64,000 nucleotides of DNA from Salvia splendens. Taxonomy: Eukaryota; Streptophyta; Magnoliopsida; Lamiales; Lamiaceae. The stretch spans positions 5,456,001 to 5,520,000 of the forward strand of contig NC_056041.1 in assembly GCF_004379255.2 (NCBI RefSeq), in the 5' to 3' direction. The notes beneath the pieces were generated by a model. The model saw only the letters and a list, made by a program, of their open reading frames with translations. It had not been told where the DNA came from and made no database searches. Positions 36,197 through 46,800 of the stretch are shown here, piece after piece. Every line of letters begins with the position of its first letter. Within the stretch, counting starts at the first letter, position 1. A program made the translations under genes and the position numbers.

Positions 36197-38275
36197 ATGC
36201 ATACCAGATCACATAACACTCATAATACCGTTCGTGATAACCGTGAGGAAGCTAGTCCAGCTCGTAGGTCTGAAAAACGGCCTCGGGAGACATCTACCTC
36301 CGGTTCTCACGAAGAAGGAGCAAGCCACTCCAGGAGTCATCGCACCGAGTCTTCCCAGCAGCCCAATTTAAATGAAGCTGTCAAGCTGTTCTTGGCCGAG
36401 AAGCAGGAGGAGTTCTTAACCTTCCTGCAGAAGAGCCAACAGCCGGAGAAGACAACGGCGGATTCTCCCTCCTCATCCAGACATGAAAGTCACTACCGCA
36501 GTAGTGACGTGTCTTCCAGGAGAAAGAATCCTCAACCTCAACATGCTCCTGCTCCTCCTCGGTACCGGAACCACAGGAGAACTCCATCTCCTCCGTACCG
36601 AAGAGATGTCGGGTTCGCCATGTACGGAGCATTAAAGACTCCGTTCTCGGACGATATCACCCGAACTCCTTTGCCGCGGAACTACCGGACACCGTCAATG
36701 ACTTATGACGGGCTGGAGGATCCTCATGACTTCCTGGGACGCTATCAATATAATATGGCGAACCAGGGTCTCAATGAGGTCCACATGTGCAAGCTGTTCC
36801 CCGAGCTGCTCATCGGGAACGCCAGAAGGTGGTTCGACAGCCTTCCTCAAGGCTGCATCAGATCCTACCGAGATCTCATGGATGCTTTCCACAGGAGGTT
36901 CTTTCAGAAAGCGGAAGCCCGAATCACTTCGGCTCAGCTGCTTTCTATACGTCAAGGTCGCGACGAAAAGATCAGCGACTTCCTGACGAGATTCCATAAG
37001 GAATGCCTACAAGTAGATAATCTCAATGATCTACTTGTCATCTCGGCATTCCAAAATGGAATCCTGCCCGGAGCTCTCTACAGAAAGCTCGTGGAGTGCG
37101 GTCCGCAAACAGCTCAAGAAATGTGGGACATTGCGGACCAGTTTTCTCGTGCGGATGAGGCAGACCGTCGAAAACGGTCGTTAGACAGCTCATCCCAAGG
37201 AGACAAAAGGAAGCCCGATCAAAGCGACCAGGTGCTTCCTCGCCGAACTCCTTTTGAAAGAATTCAAAGGGCACCGGTACAAGGCAGATTGGGGCCACGT
37301 CTCAATCCTGAGAAGCCGCCCGCTCAGTTCGTACCATTAAACAAGTCAAGAGCGGAAATTTTCGAACTACATTCCGATATGTTCGAAAAACCAAAGCGGA
37401 TAACGAAATCAGCCGCACGGCGACTTCAGGATCAATATTGCTCCTTCCATCAAACCCACGGTCACGATACCGAGGAGTGCCGAGATTTGGCTGCAGGTAT
37501 TGATGTTCTTGTGAAAACAGGAACGTTAAAAAAATACCAAAGCAAGCAGCCGAAAAAGAACAAAAGGCAGAGAAGTGCGAACTGCAATCCTCAGGATCCG
37601 AAAAGGCATGAGGATCCCGAAGACGACGACGAGCCGCAATACGATGGAGTAATCCTGACTATTGATGCTCTCCCAGCCGGGAAGACTAAGTCGTCCCTAA
37701 AAGCAGAACGCAGAGGTTCCAATCAAGAGGAACCAACACATAAAAGGCTGAAGAAAGACGAAGTGATTACATTTTCAGATGCCGATCCCGTCCCAGCCAT
37801 CTCTCCTCACCAAGACGCTATTGTCATTCAAGCCGGGGTGGCAAACAAACTGGTCCACAGAGTATTTGTGGATACAGGAGCGTCAGTCAGCATTCTTTTT
37901 AAAGAATGTTTCGATAAAATGGAAGTGGATCCAGCTCGGCTCAGTCCGGCTCCACTTCCTCTGAAAAGTTTCGCCCAGGAGGACACCCGCCCTGAAGGTA
38001 TTATCAGCCTTCCGATCACGGTGGGAAAAGCGCCTACAAGCTCCAATACGATGATCGAGTTCTTTGTGGTGAAAGCTCGGTCTCCGTACAACGTCATCCT
38101 GGGGAGGGACTGGCTCAACACAGTTCGGGCCGTTTGCTCTACTTATCACCTCACCATCAAGATCCCCACTAAAGGTGGGATAGCGGTCATCCGAGGTGAT
38201 CAAAAGAGAGCAAAAGAATGTCTGCAGATTGCGCTTAAAAGTGCCGAGCAATCAGTTCGGCATCATCAAGCATAG
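36197..38275 (+). CDS. Retrotransposon Gag-protease
   Basis: From the first ATG after the primer site the frame encodes 692 residues. A basic, Ser-rich N-terminus is followed by the retrotrans_gag core (ARRWFDSLPQGCIRSYRDL, then FHRRFFQKA and ISDFLTRFHKECLQV). A zinc-knuckle-like CSFHQTHGHDTEEC lies at about 415-428, in which the second Cys is replaced by His as is common in this lineage. The aspartic protease active site VDTGASVS has Asp at about residue 559. The frame ends at TAG 38273-38275 and continues open in the same frame into pol. Gag forms the virus-like particle and the protease cuts the polyprotein. Confidence 0.95.
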   Translation: MHTRSHNTHNTVRDNREEASPARRSEKRPRETSTSGSHEEGASHSRSHRTESSQQPNLNEAVKLFLAEKQEEFLTFLQKSQQPEKTTADSPSSSRHESHYRSSDVSSRRKNPQPQHAPAPPRYRNHRRTPSPPYRRDVGFAMYGALKTPFSDDITRTPLPRNYRTPSMTYDGLEDPHDFLGRYQYNMANQGLNEVHMCKLFPELLIGNARRWFDSLPQGCIRSYRDLMDAFHRRFFQKAEARITSAQLLSIRQGRDEKISDFLTRFHKECLQVDNLNDLLVISAFQNGILPGALYRKLVECGPQTAQEMWDIADQFSRADEADRRKRSLDSSSQGDKRKPDQSDQVLPRRTPFERIQRAPVQGRLGPRLNPEKPPAQFVPLNKSRAEIFELHSDMFEKPKRITKSAARRLQDQYCSFHQTHGHDTEECRDLAAGIDVLVKTGTLKKYQSKQPKKNKRQRSANCNPQDPKRHEDPEDDDEPQYDGVILTIDALPAGKTKSSLKAERRGSNQEEPTHKRLKKDEVITFSDADPVPAISPHQDAIVIQAGVANKLVHRVFVDTGASVSILFKECFDKMEVDPARLSPAPLPLKSFAQEDTRPEGIISLPITVGKAPTSSNTMIEFFVVKARSPYNVILGRDWLNTVRAVCSTYHLTIKIPTKGGIAVIRGDQKRAKECLQIALKSAEQSVRHHQA

Positions 38276-38281
38276 CAATCA
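38273..38281 (+). promoter_or_regulatory. In-frame TAG with TMV-type readthrough context
   Basis: TAG CAA TCA matches the leaky stop consensus UAG-CARYYA. The eleven codons between this TAG and the ATG at 38309 are open and in the same frame as both flanking coding regions, so readthrough would yield a Gag-Pol polyprotein. Confidence 0.75.
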
Positions 38282-38308
38282 CAGCAACCGGAGTCGGAGG
38301 CAAGCGAG

Positions 38309-41300
38309 ATGACCGAAGTCACTTCAGAGCCGAACTCAATGACCGTTCAGTTATACGAAGATGATCCATCCAGAACGGTCAACGTCGGCTTCGCAGGAAC
38401 GCCTCTACTCCGGGAAAAGACCATTCAACTCCTCAAGGAGTACAAAGATGTCTTTGCATGGTCTCCGTTGGACATGACCGGAGTGCCCCCCGAGGTAATC
38501 ACTCATCGGTTAAATATTGATCCTTCAATCCGGCCAGTAAAACAGAAGCAAAGACTCTTTGCGGCAGAAAGAAGCCAAGTCATCCATGACGAAGTCCGCC
38601 AATTACTAAAAGCGGATGTACTATTCGAGGTGAAATATCCTTCTTGGGTGGCCAATCCTGTGATGATCAAGAAAAAAGGAGGAGGATGGCGGATGTGCAT
38701 AGATTTTACCGATCTAAACAAGCACTGTCCAAAAGATTGCTATCCCCTTCCGAATATAGATAAAAAAGTAGAAGCTTTGATCGGCTTCGAAATTTTCTGT
38801 TTTCTTGATTTATACAAAGGATATCACCAAGTGTTGATGGATGAGAGTGACGCTCCGAAAACAGCTTTCATTACCGATTTCGGCATTTTCGCTTATAAAA
38901 AGATGCCATTCGGTTTAAAGAATGCCGGAGCCACTTATCAAAGGATGGTAGACAAGCTTTTTCGGCACCTAATCGGGAAACAGGTTGAAGTGTATGTCGA
39001 CGACATAGTTGTCAAAAGCAAAAGCACTTCGGAGTACGAAGACAACCTCAAATCCACTCTCAACGTGCTCCGAAAAGCCAACCTCAAACTCAACCCCCAA
39101 AAATGTACCTTTTTGGTAGATTCGGGAAAGTTTCTGGGTTGTTGGGTTTCAAAGGACGGACTCAAGGCAAATCCCTCAAAAGTTCAAGTCGTTCAGCACA
39201 TGGCAATGCCGAAGTCCATACATGACGTGCAAAGGCTAACCGGATGTCTAGCCGCACTGAATCGATTCCTTTCCCAAGCAGCCGAAAAGCAACTGCCATT
39301 CTTCAAGGTGTTGAAAAAGGCACCAAAGTTCGAGTGGGGAGCCGAGCAGAAAAAGGCCTTTGACGAGCTCAAAAGTTATCTAGCCGAGCTTCCTATTCTC
39401 TCTGCTCCAACCGAAGCCGAAGTAATATTCTTATACTTAGCGGCATCAGATCAAACCATCAGCGCGGTGCTTGTACGAGAAGAAGGCCTAAAGCAGCTTC
39501 CCATCTACTTTACAAGCCGAGCATTAAGAGGTCCAGAAACAAGGTATCAACCTCTGGAAAAAATTGCTCTGGCGTTAGTAAATGCAGCAAGGAGACTGCG
39601 GCCATACTTCTATGCTCACAAGGTATGCGTCTTAACCGATCTGCCTCTTCGGCAAGTTTTGACCAAGCCAGAAGCATCAGGCAGAATCGCCAAATGGGCC
39701 ATAGAGCTGGGAGAACACTCAATCGAGTACCTACCTCGGAAAGCCATCAAGGGACAAGCCTTGGCAGATTTTCTTACAGAGGCCAAGTTCGATCAAGCAA
39801 TCCCTGTCATTGCCGAACAGAAAAAGTCTGCCAATACCGAACTAGCACAGCCCTTGAAATCCGAAGTAGAACCGCCAGACTGCTGGAGCGGATTCGTAGA
39901 TGGAGCTTCAAACAAGATGGGAAGTGGAGCTGGTATTTTACTCGTCGCTCCCGACGGACACGAGGTAACCTACTCACTTCGGTTCCTATTCCCCACTACT
40001 AATAATGAAGCCGAGTACGAAGCCCTCCTTGCCGGACTCCAGTTAGCGCAAAGTCTGCTCGTCAAATCTCTCAAAGTCCATTGTGATTCACAAGTCATAG
40101 TAAATCACATGTTGGGTACAAGTGAAGCTCGTGACGAGAGAATGAAGAAGTATTTGGACAAAGCGCAAAGCATCAGCCGAAGTTTTTCCTATTTTCGGAT
40201 AATCCGCGTTCCCAGAGCGGAAAATAGCCGAGCAGATACCTTAAGTAAATTGGCCTCAGATCCGAGCTCAAAGGCAGAAGAATTAATGCATCGAAGCATT
40301 GATGAAGCCGAAGTACATTCAGTATCCAGCTCGCCGAACTGGATGACGCCGATCTTGCAGTATCTGGATCAAGGACAATTGCCCGAGGATAAGAGAGAAG
40401 CTCGGAAGATCACGTGCCGAGCACTTCGGTACGAACTTCATGAAGGAGTCCTCTTTAGAAAGTCTTACCTCCAGCCGTTATTGCGGTGCGTAGGACCAGA
40501 AGAGACGGACTACATCCTCAGAGAAGTTCATGAAGGATCGTGCGGCAGCCACATCGGAGCTAGAGCTTTAGCTAAAAAAGTTCTAAGATGGGGATATTAT
40601 TGGCCAACCTTGGTACAAGAAGCAGTGCAGCTCGTCAAGACATGCCCGAAGTGCCAAATCCATGCAAATATCCCAAGGATGCCGCAGACCGATCTATCCA
40701 CTATGCAAAGTCCTTGGCCTTTCATGCAATGGGGCATAGACATAGTGGGACCACTTCCTCAAGCTCCTCGGCAAATGAAATTCCTAATCGTTGCCGTGGA
40801 CTACTTTACGAAGTGGGTGGAAGCTGAACCATTAGCTACGATAACGAGCTCGAAGGCATTGGATTTCGTCTGGAAGAACATAGTGTGCCGATTTGGCATA
40901 CCCCACATCCTCATCTCGGATAACGGGACTCAGTTCACCGACAAGACGTTCAAGAATTGGTGCCAAGAGCTGAATATTCAACAGCGGTTCACTTCGGTCT
41001 CTCATCCACAAGCAAACGGACAAACGGAGGTAACAAATCGTATCCTGGTGAAAGGGTTAAAAGCTCGGTTAGAACAAGCCAAAGGACAATGGGTAGAAAA
41101 TCTCCCTCAAGTCCTATGGTCCTACCGAACTACACCCACAACCTCCAACGGTGAAACTCCGTACAGTCTTGTGTACGACACTGAAGCCGTAATTCCGGTG
41201 GAGATCGGCATGCCCAGTCCTCGAACTCTAAATTTCTCAGCAGAAATGAATGACAACGGACTGAAAGCTGAGCTAGATCTTGCCGAAGAAAGAAGAGAAT

Positions 41301-41572
41301 TGGCATGCATAAAAGCAGCCAAGTACAAGGAGCAAGTAGCCCGGTATTACAACCAAAGGGTGAAGAAGCTGCAATTTCAAGTGGGAGATCTCGTCTTGAG
41401 AAACAACGAAGTAAGCCGAGCAGAAAAGCTGGGCAAGCTCGAACCCACATGGGAAGGTCCGTATCGGGTGTCAGAAGTCCTCGGCAAAGGGTCTTACAAA
41501 TTGGCTCACATGTCAGGAGAACAGGTACCCCGAACATGGCACATTTCCAACCTCAAAAAGTTCCATTTGTAA
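38309..41572 (+). CDS. Retrotransposon Pol: reverse transcriptase, two RNase H domains, integrase
   Basis: The open frame is 1087 codons from ATG 38309; translation probably begins by readthrough from gag rather than at this ATG. Reverse transcriptase has FLDLYKGYHQV, MPFGLKNAGATYQ and catalytic YVDD at about residues 229-232. The first RNase H follows (LAASDQTISAVLVRE..PLEKIALALV). The second, archaeal-type RNase H has GFVDGASNKMGSGAG, NNEAEYEALLAGL and HCDSQVIVNHM. Integrase has an HHCC finger (HEGSCGSHIG...CPKCQIHA) and a DDE core (GIDIVGPLP, ISDNGTQFT, HPQANGQTEVTN). No chromodomain is seen at the C-terminus. No internal stop or frameshift is present. Confidence 0.96.
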   Translation: MTEVTSEPNSMTVQLYEDDPSRTVNVGFAGTPLLREKTIQLLKEYKDVFAWSPLDMTGVPPEVITHRLNIDPSIRPVKQKQRLFAAERSQVIHDEVRQLLKADVLFEVKYPSWVANPVMIKKKGGGWRMCIDFTDLNKHCPKDCYPLPNIDKKVEALIGFEIFCFLDLYKGYHQVLMDESDAPKTAFITDFGIFAYKKMPFGLKNAGATYQRMVDKLFRHLIGKQVEVYVDDIVVKSKSTSEYEDNLKSTLNVLRKANLKLNPQKCTFLVDSGKFLGCWVSKDGLKANPSKVQVVQHMAMPKSIHDVQRLTGCLAALNRFLSQAAEKQLPFFKVLKKAPKFEWGAEQKKAFDELKSYLAELPILSAPTEAEVIFLYLAASDQTISAVLVREEGLKQLPIYFTSRALRGPETRYQPLEKIALALVNAARRLRPYFYAHKVCVLTDLPLRQVLTKPEASGRIAKWAIELGEHSIEYLPRKAIKGQALADFLTEAKFDQAIPVIAEQKKSANTELAQPLKSEVEPPDCWSGFVDGASNKMGSGAGILLVAPDGHEVTYSLRFLFPTTNNEAEYEALLAGLQLAQSLLVKSLKVHCDSQVIVNHMLGTSEARDERMKKYLDKAQSISRSFSYFRIIRVPRAENSRADTLSKLASDPSSKAEELMHRSIDEAEVHSVSSSPNWMTPILQYLDQGQLPEDKREARKITCRALRYELHEGVLFRKSYLQPLLRCVGPEETDYILREVHEGSCGSHIGARALAKKVLRWGYYWPTLVQEAVQLVKTCPKCQIHANIPRMPQTDLSTMQSPWPFMQWGIDIVGPLPQAPRQMKFLIVAVDYFTKWVEAEPLATITSSKALDFVWKNIVCRFGIPHILISDNGTQFTDKTFKNWCQELNIQQRFTSVSHPQANGQTEVTNRILVKGLKARLEQAKGQWVENLPQVLWSYRTTPTTSNGETPYSLVYDTEAVIPVEIGMPSPRTLNFSAEMNDNGLKAELDLAEERRELACIKAAKYKEQVARYYNQRVKKLQFQVGDLVLRNNEVSRAEKLGKLEPTWEGPYRVSEVLGKGSYKLAHMSGEQVPRTWHISNLKKFHL

Positions 41573-41894
41573 GAGACAGTCCGGTCAGTCTGTCTTGTGT
41601 TTAGTTCGGTCCTAAGGCTATGTGCGTTTTTTGTCTCTGTGCTTTATTTGGCTTACTTGGTCTTTTTTTTTTTTTTTGTCTCTGTGCGTTTTTGTCTGTC
41701 TGTTTCGTCTCTCTGTGCGTGTCGTCTCTTACAAATGTTACTGAGGTATCTTGTTCTTCGAAGGCTGATCCCCTTCTTAGAACATGTACAAGCCCACGAT
41801 TGTGCGTCAAAGCTTCTAAAGAGGATACAAGACCACAATTCAGCTTAAACAAGCACTTCGTCTGAAACGAACTGCAACAAAAGTCCAATTCTCG

Positions 41895-42180
41895 CGATAA
41901 AACTTGCCTGAATTAGGACTAGGGAAAGTCCGATCCACGCGATAAAACTCGCCGAATTAGGACAAGGGAAAGTCCGATCCCCAAATTAGGACAAGGGAAA
42001 GTCCGATCCCCAAATTAGGACAAGGGAAAGTCCGATCCCCAAATTAGGACAAGGGAAAGTCCGATCCCCAAATTAGGACAAGGGAAAGTCCGATCCCCAA
42101 ATTAGGACAAGGGAAAGTCCGATCCCGAAATTAGGACAACGGAAAGTCCGATCCAAGCGATAAAACTCGCCAAATTAGGA
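41895..42180 (+). repeat. 29 bp minisatellite before the 3' LTR
   Basis: AATTAGGACAAGGGAAAGTC plus CGATCCCCA is repeated head to tail; AGTCCGATCC occurs eight times, and six internal copies are nearly perfect. The array is bordered on both sides by GCGATAAAACTCGCC. It lies in the untranslated stretch between pol and the polypurine tract. Confidence 0.95.
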
Positions 42181-42273
42181 CACAAACCAAGTCCGGTCAA
42201 AGAAGAGTTCACTTACCCCATACTTTTATCCAGAATGCCGAAGTGATTCACTTCGCTTTTCGGGGGGGGGTAG

Positions 42274-42944
42274 TGATGGAGTACGTACTAAACAAGCCCA
42301 ACAGCAGTAAAGCCCAAGACAGAGTATCAGTTCGGCATGACTAAAGAGTATCAGTCCGGCGTGACTAAAGAGTTCAGTTCGGCACAACCAAAGAGTTCGG
42401 CCCCAGCCTACAGCTCGGTGAAAGCCAACTCATCAAGCTCTGCTCTCAGGTCGGCATCAAGCTCTACTCTCAGATCGGCAAAAGCTGCTCGGCAATAATT
42501 TAGCAGTTCGGTCTCAGTATTCGACCGAACTAGGAGATAGTGGACTCATGCAAGATTTCCACCTCCACTACACCGACGATCTATTTAGTGGTGTCAAGCA
42601 GTCATTAACTCATGCAGGATAGTGGACCCATGCAAGGTCGCCACGATCTCCACGACATCCACTACCTAATAAATGCTGCATGCCACGATCTTGGTTCACT
42701 GTATAAATAGAACCTAGGTCAGATAGATAACTTCTTCTGAAAATTCTAAAAAGCTCTCTAGAGAGAATATCATAAAGCAGGCCAGTGTTGTAAGCTGTAA
42801 TTCGCAGATCAAGCAATACAAACCTGCCCCCATTTCTCCCCGTGGACGTAGATTTACCTCAGTAAATCGAACCACGTAAAATCTCTGTGTTGATCTTCAT
42901 TTATTTCCTGCATTTACAAACATCAAAAATTCGCCGCTTCATCA
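42274..42944 (+). repeat. 3' LTR
   Basis: 671 bp, same length and, by eye, same sequence as the 5' LTR; its TATA box falls at 42702-42710. Followed directly by the target duplication GTGCT. Confidence 0.98.
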
Positions 42945-42949
42945 GTGCT

Positions 42950-43832
42950 CACACAAAGTCTTTTTTTAGGTAGCATATGTAGCATTTATGTGAATTGAAT
43001 CATTGAAAAATGTATACAAAAAATTAACATTACTCTTGGAGAGTATGATTAGCGTGACCATAATAAATATTAACTGTCAAACGTCAACTAAAATATGGAT
43101 TAATTAATTTTTACGTAAGTTTGTATGCTATTTGGCCTAGACCACGATCGAACTTTCTAGAATCACAACAAGAAACGTCTTCCATTGGCCAACCTTTATT
43201 AAAACGACAAGAAAAAAAAGTAAAGAAAAAAGCATATTAGAAATATGTGAGCTTAGTATATTTATTAATTTATATGTGAGCTTTAGTGGATGCTGTCTAT
43301 TACGTGTAATTTATAGCTTATCTTTCAGCTTTTGATATACAATGCTATTAAAAAAAGGTATGTTTAAGACAAAAAGAGAAGTGAAGAAACTGAGCGATCT
43401 CCTCTATCAATAGATAAGATATTCGAGTTATCATGGAATAAATAAAAACTATAATTAATTATATTTTTTAAATTCGAGTTATCATAGAATAAACGAAAAC
43501 CATAATTAATTATCTTTAAAAAAAATTAGTGAATAATCCATCATTATCCTAAATTGAGTCATGCATCCCCTGATTTCAACTAGATTTATTTTTCGAGAAC
43601 AATGGGCTTACAAGGCCCACAGTTCTACACTTATGGCATATCGAATTTGATTGAAAAAGTAGGATGGCCCAATACGTGAATTAATTGAAGATCTAAAGCC
43701 CAATTAGTGCTCTTCGTATTATCTGGAAAACCCAATTCAATCAAAGCTCTCCCTCTCTCTCTCGCACTGGAAAATCCCCTACACACTCTGGGTTTACACG
43801 AAATTTTCGGTAGAAAAGGATACTAAATCGCG
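42950..43832. other. Promoter region of CSN2, with a 50 bp tandem duplication
   Basis: AT-rich spacer. ATTCGAGTTATCAT.GAATAAA then CATAATTAATTAT occurs twice in succession at about 43421-43520. A CTCTCTCTCTCGC tract near 43750 is probably part of the CSN2 leader. Confidence 0.6.
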
Positions 43833-46800
43833 ATGGGTTCAGGTAATGCGAAAAGTCTAGGTTTTGATCCTTTCTTTACTCAATCAGGCCATTTGTTTTA
43901 ATCGTATAATAATATGGTGCAGATGCTGATATGGAGGATTACGGGTTTGAGTACTCCGACGAGGAGCCGGAGGAACAGGATGTTGATATCGAAAATCAGT
44001 ATTACAACTCTAAAGGTACAATTAGGTTTCTGAATTTAACCCTCTTTTACCATTTTGATTACTTGTTTCGCCAATTTCTGTATACCCTATATTTGCGTAC
44101 AATACATTATTTGAATTTGGGAATTTGGGGTAGATGAATGGGTTAATGACTTGGCTACGCTATTTCTGAGCGAAACTCATTTTTATAAACTGTTGCTAGT
44201 AGTTTTGCTATTTGTAAATGTTGGCATGACTGTTTTTTGTTTTTGTATAGGGTTCGTAGAAACAGACCCTGAAGGGGCGCTTGAAGGTTTTGCAGAAGTG
44301 GTGCGTATGGAACCAGAAAGGGCTGAATGGTAATCGATCACTTGTTACTTATTTTTCTTGCAGCTTTGTGGCATTTAGTTTTTTTATGATCTCTGTTTTT
44401 TAAGCTGATAAAGGAAACCAGCATGTTCCCTCAAGTCTCATCCATTGCTTTATTCAACTTTGATAAGGGTTTTCAAGTTTCAGAATATGGATATGTATGT
44501 AACGGTGAAAGTGAAAGATCTTTGTGGAGTGTGTTTTTAATTTTTTTTTCTCTTTTCCAATTTTCTGATTACTTAAACGGCCATTACGGAAATCATCTTC
44601 TAATCATAACTCAGTTCATGTTTTGAGGGCTCATGTCGGTCTTTATGGAGGAGACAGCTCTATTCACAAGCCATCTGGTTTATTTCTTTTGTTTTGTCAC
44701 GTGCGAGTAGAACACCGTGTCTTCATTTTCCTGCTAAAATTTCAGAGTCTGTTTGCATGAACTGGGAGTCTGTTTGTTCCTTAAGTTTTTCTGCTAACAA
44801 GCATTGTTGTGGGAGGGAAATTTTATCAGCAGTAGGTACTTTAAACTTGAGTACAGATCATGCTGTTTTTTGGATGACGGGAGCTTAAAAGAATGACACT
44901 CTAGTTTTCTCAATTTGAACAGTTTGAAGTTCCTTACCTGAAGCTATGTTAAGTTATTCAAAATAATAGGTGGTACATGCACCTGGTCGGGTAGATGCGA
45001 TACTTGTTGGCACTATGCATCTTGAATGGTTTGCAGTCTTTGACTGTTGGTTTCTTGTTTATGTTCAGGGGATTTAAAGCTTTGAAACAAACTGTTAAGC
45101 TTTACTATAAACTTGGGAGGTACAAGGAAATGATGGATGCCTACAGGGACATGTTAACTTACATCAAGTCTGCAGTCACTCGAAATTACAGTGAAAAATG
45201 CTTAAACAATATCATGGATTTTATCTCTGGATCTGCCGGTCAGAACTTCAATCTGCTGCAAGAGTTTTACCAAACCACCCTGAAGGCGCTTGAAGAGGCA
45301 AAGAATGAGGTGAAGGGTTGTTTTGGTCTAAATTAAGTTTTAATTATTTAATTAACTTGTTTTTTTTTCGTTTGTGGAAATTCTCATGTTATTTTTTATT
45401 TGCTACAGAGGCTATGGTTCAAGACTAATCTAAAGTTGTGCAAAATATGGTTTGATATTGGCGAATATGGGCGGATGAGTAAGGTATTTCTGAAGGTTGC
45501 AAATTAATACACTTGGTTCAGAATATTTTTATTCAAATTTCAGAATTCTTTTTCAGATTTTGAAGGAGCTTCATAAATCTTGTCAAAAAGAAGATGGTAC
45601 TGATGATCAAAAGAAAGGCACACAATTGTTGGAAGTGTATGCGATTGAAATCCAAATGTACACTGAAACAAAAAACAACAAAAAACTGAAGGTGCAGTAG
45701 CATATTTCTACTTTCTGATTAAAAAAGTTTGCTGATGAATGATGATTATAATATTTTGACCTTCTTGTTTAATTATTGCTTTGAATTATTCCAGGAATTA
45801 TACCAGAAAGCACTATCTGTCAAATCTGCAATCCCTCATCCAAGAATCATGGGTATAATTCGTGAATGTGGTGGGAAAATGCATATGGCAGAGAGACAAT
45901 GGCCAGATGCAGCCACTGATTTCTTTGAAGCTTTCAAAAACTATGATGAAGCTGGGAATCAAAGGCGCATCCAATGCCTAAAGTATGCCTGTGACTTAAT
46001 TGTATTCATGTTACTCTGAGAATACCTATCTGGATGAAAATAAGCTAAAACTGACTGTTATTTGCCTCGGCCCTCTTCCTCTTATCTAACATGCAGATTC
46101 CAGTTTAAATGCTATGTTGGATGTGCGTCTAGGACTCTAGGTTGTTTGCGTTGTGTGTGGATGTATTGTCTTCTCAAATGTATACTTACATTTCTATGTA
46201 TTTTGTCTCTAATGATTGCCTATCTAATGGACATGTAAGGTTTTCTATTTTGAAGTCAGTTATATGTGCTGTTATGTTTTTAAGCATAAAAGATTGGAGA
46301 ACGTTCTGTAGAAGAAGCTGTCACCCCGAGTTGTTATTTGAATGGCTGGTGAGCTATTTCAGCAACTCTATGCCAATTCAAGTGGAAACCATTGCGAAAT
46401 AATGATAGTATCATAGTATGTGCATATAGGCTGGTCGGTACGGTATATCTTGATAGTTGGCATGCTCAAGTTATCTTCTAGCTGGATATATGATAGATTT
46501 AATTTAATTGATTTTGGGTCATGTTGTTGATGTATTTTTTGAAATTGCAAAACATGAATATCCTTCTGATTAAATTTTAGTATGCCCATTGAATTCAATC
46601 GCAACATGTTAGGTACTTGGTTCTGGCAAATATGCTGATGGAATCAGAAGTCAATCCATTTGACGGTCAAGAGGCAAAGCCGTAAGTTGTTTGGTGAACT
46701 TTAGCATCTCAGTGTTATTCAAGCTTATATTTTTGAAACTCAACTTAGTTGCCTACTTGCCTCATTTGCTATGTAGATACAAAAACGATCCTGAGATTCT

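Larger units (their letters stand above)
35452..42944 (+). mobile_element. Complete Ty3/gypsy retrotransposon, Tat lineage, apparently recent
   Basis: A 7,493 bp element with two 671 bp LTRs, flanked by a perfect 5 bp duplication GTGCT (35447-35451 and 42945-42949). LTRs begin TGATGG and end TTCATCA. A primer site starts right after the 5' LTR, and a G-rich polypurine tract (CGGGGGGGGGTAG, about 42261-42273) precedes the 3' LTR. Order of domains: gag, CCHC-like knuckle, protease, reverse transcriptase, RNase H, second (archaeal-type) RNase H, integrase. The double RNase H marks the Tat branch. Reading frames are open apart from one in-frame TAG between gag-pro and pol. The element is GC-richer than its surroundings. 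I find no difference between the LTRs by eye, which implies recent insertion. Confidence 0.97.

Noticed and set aside
36381..41604. Many open frames opposite or out of frame with the retrotransposon gag and pol
   Set aside because: They have no family motifs and are shadows of the long GC-rich coding frames.
41895..42180. Regular 29 bp repeats as a CRISPR array
   Set aside because: No spacers, a eukaryotic setting, and location inside a retrotransposon 3' region.
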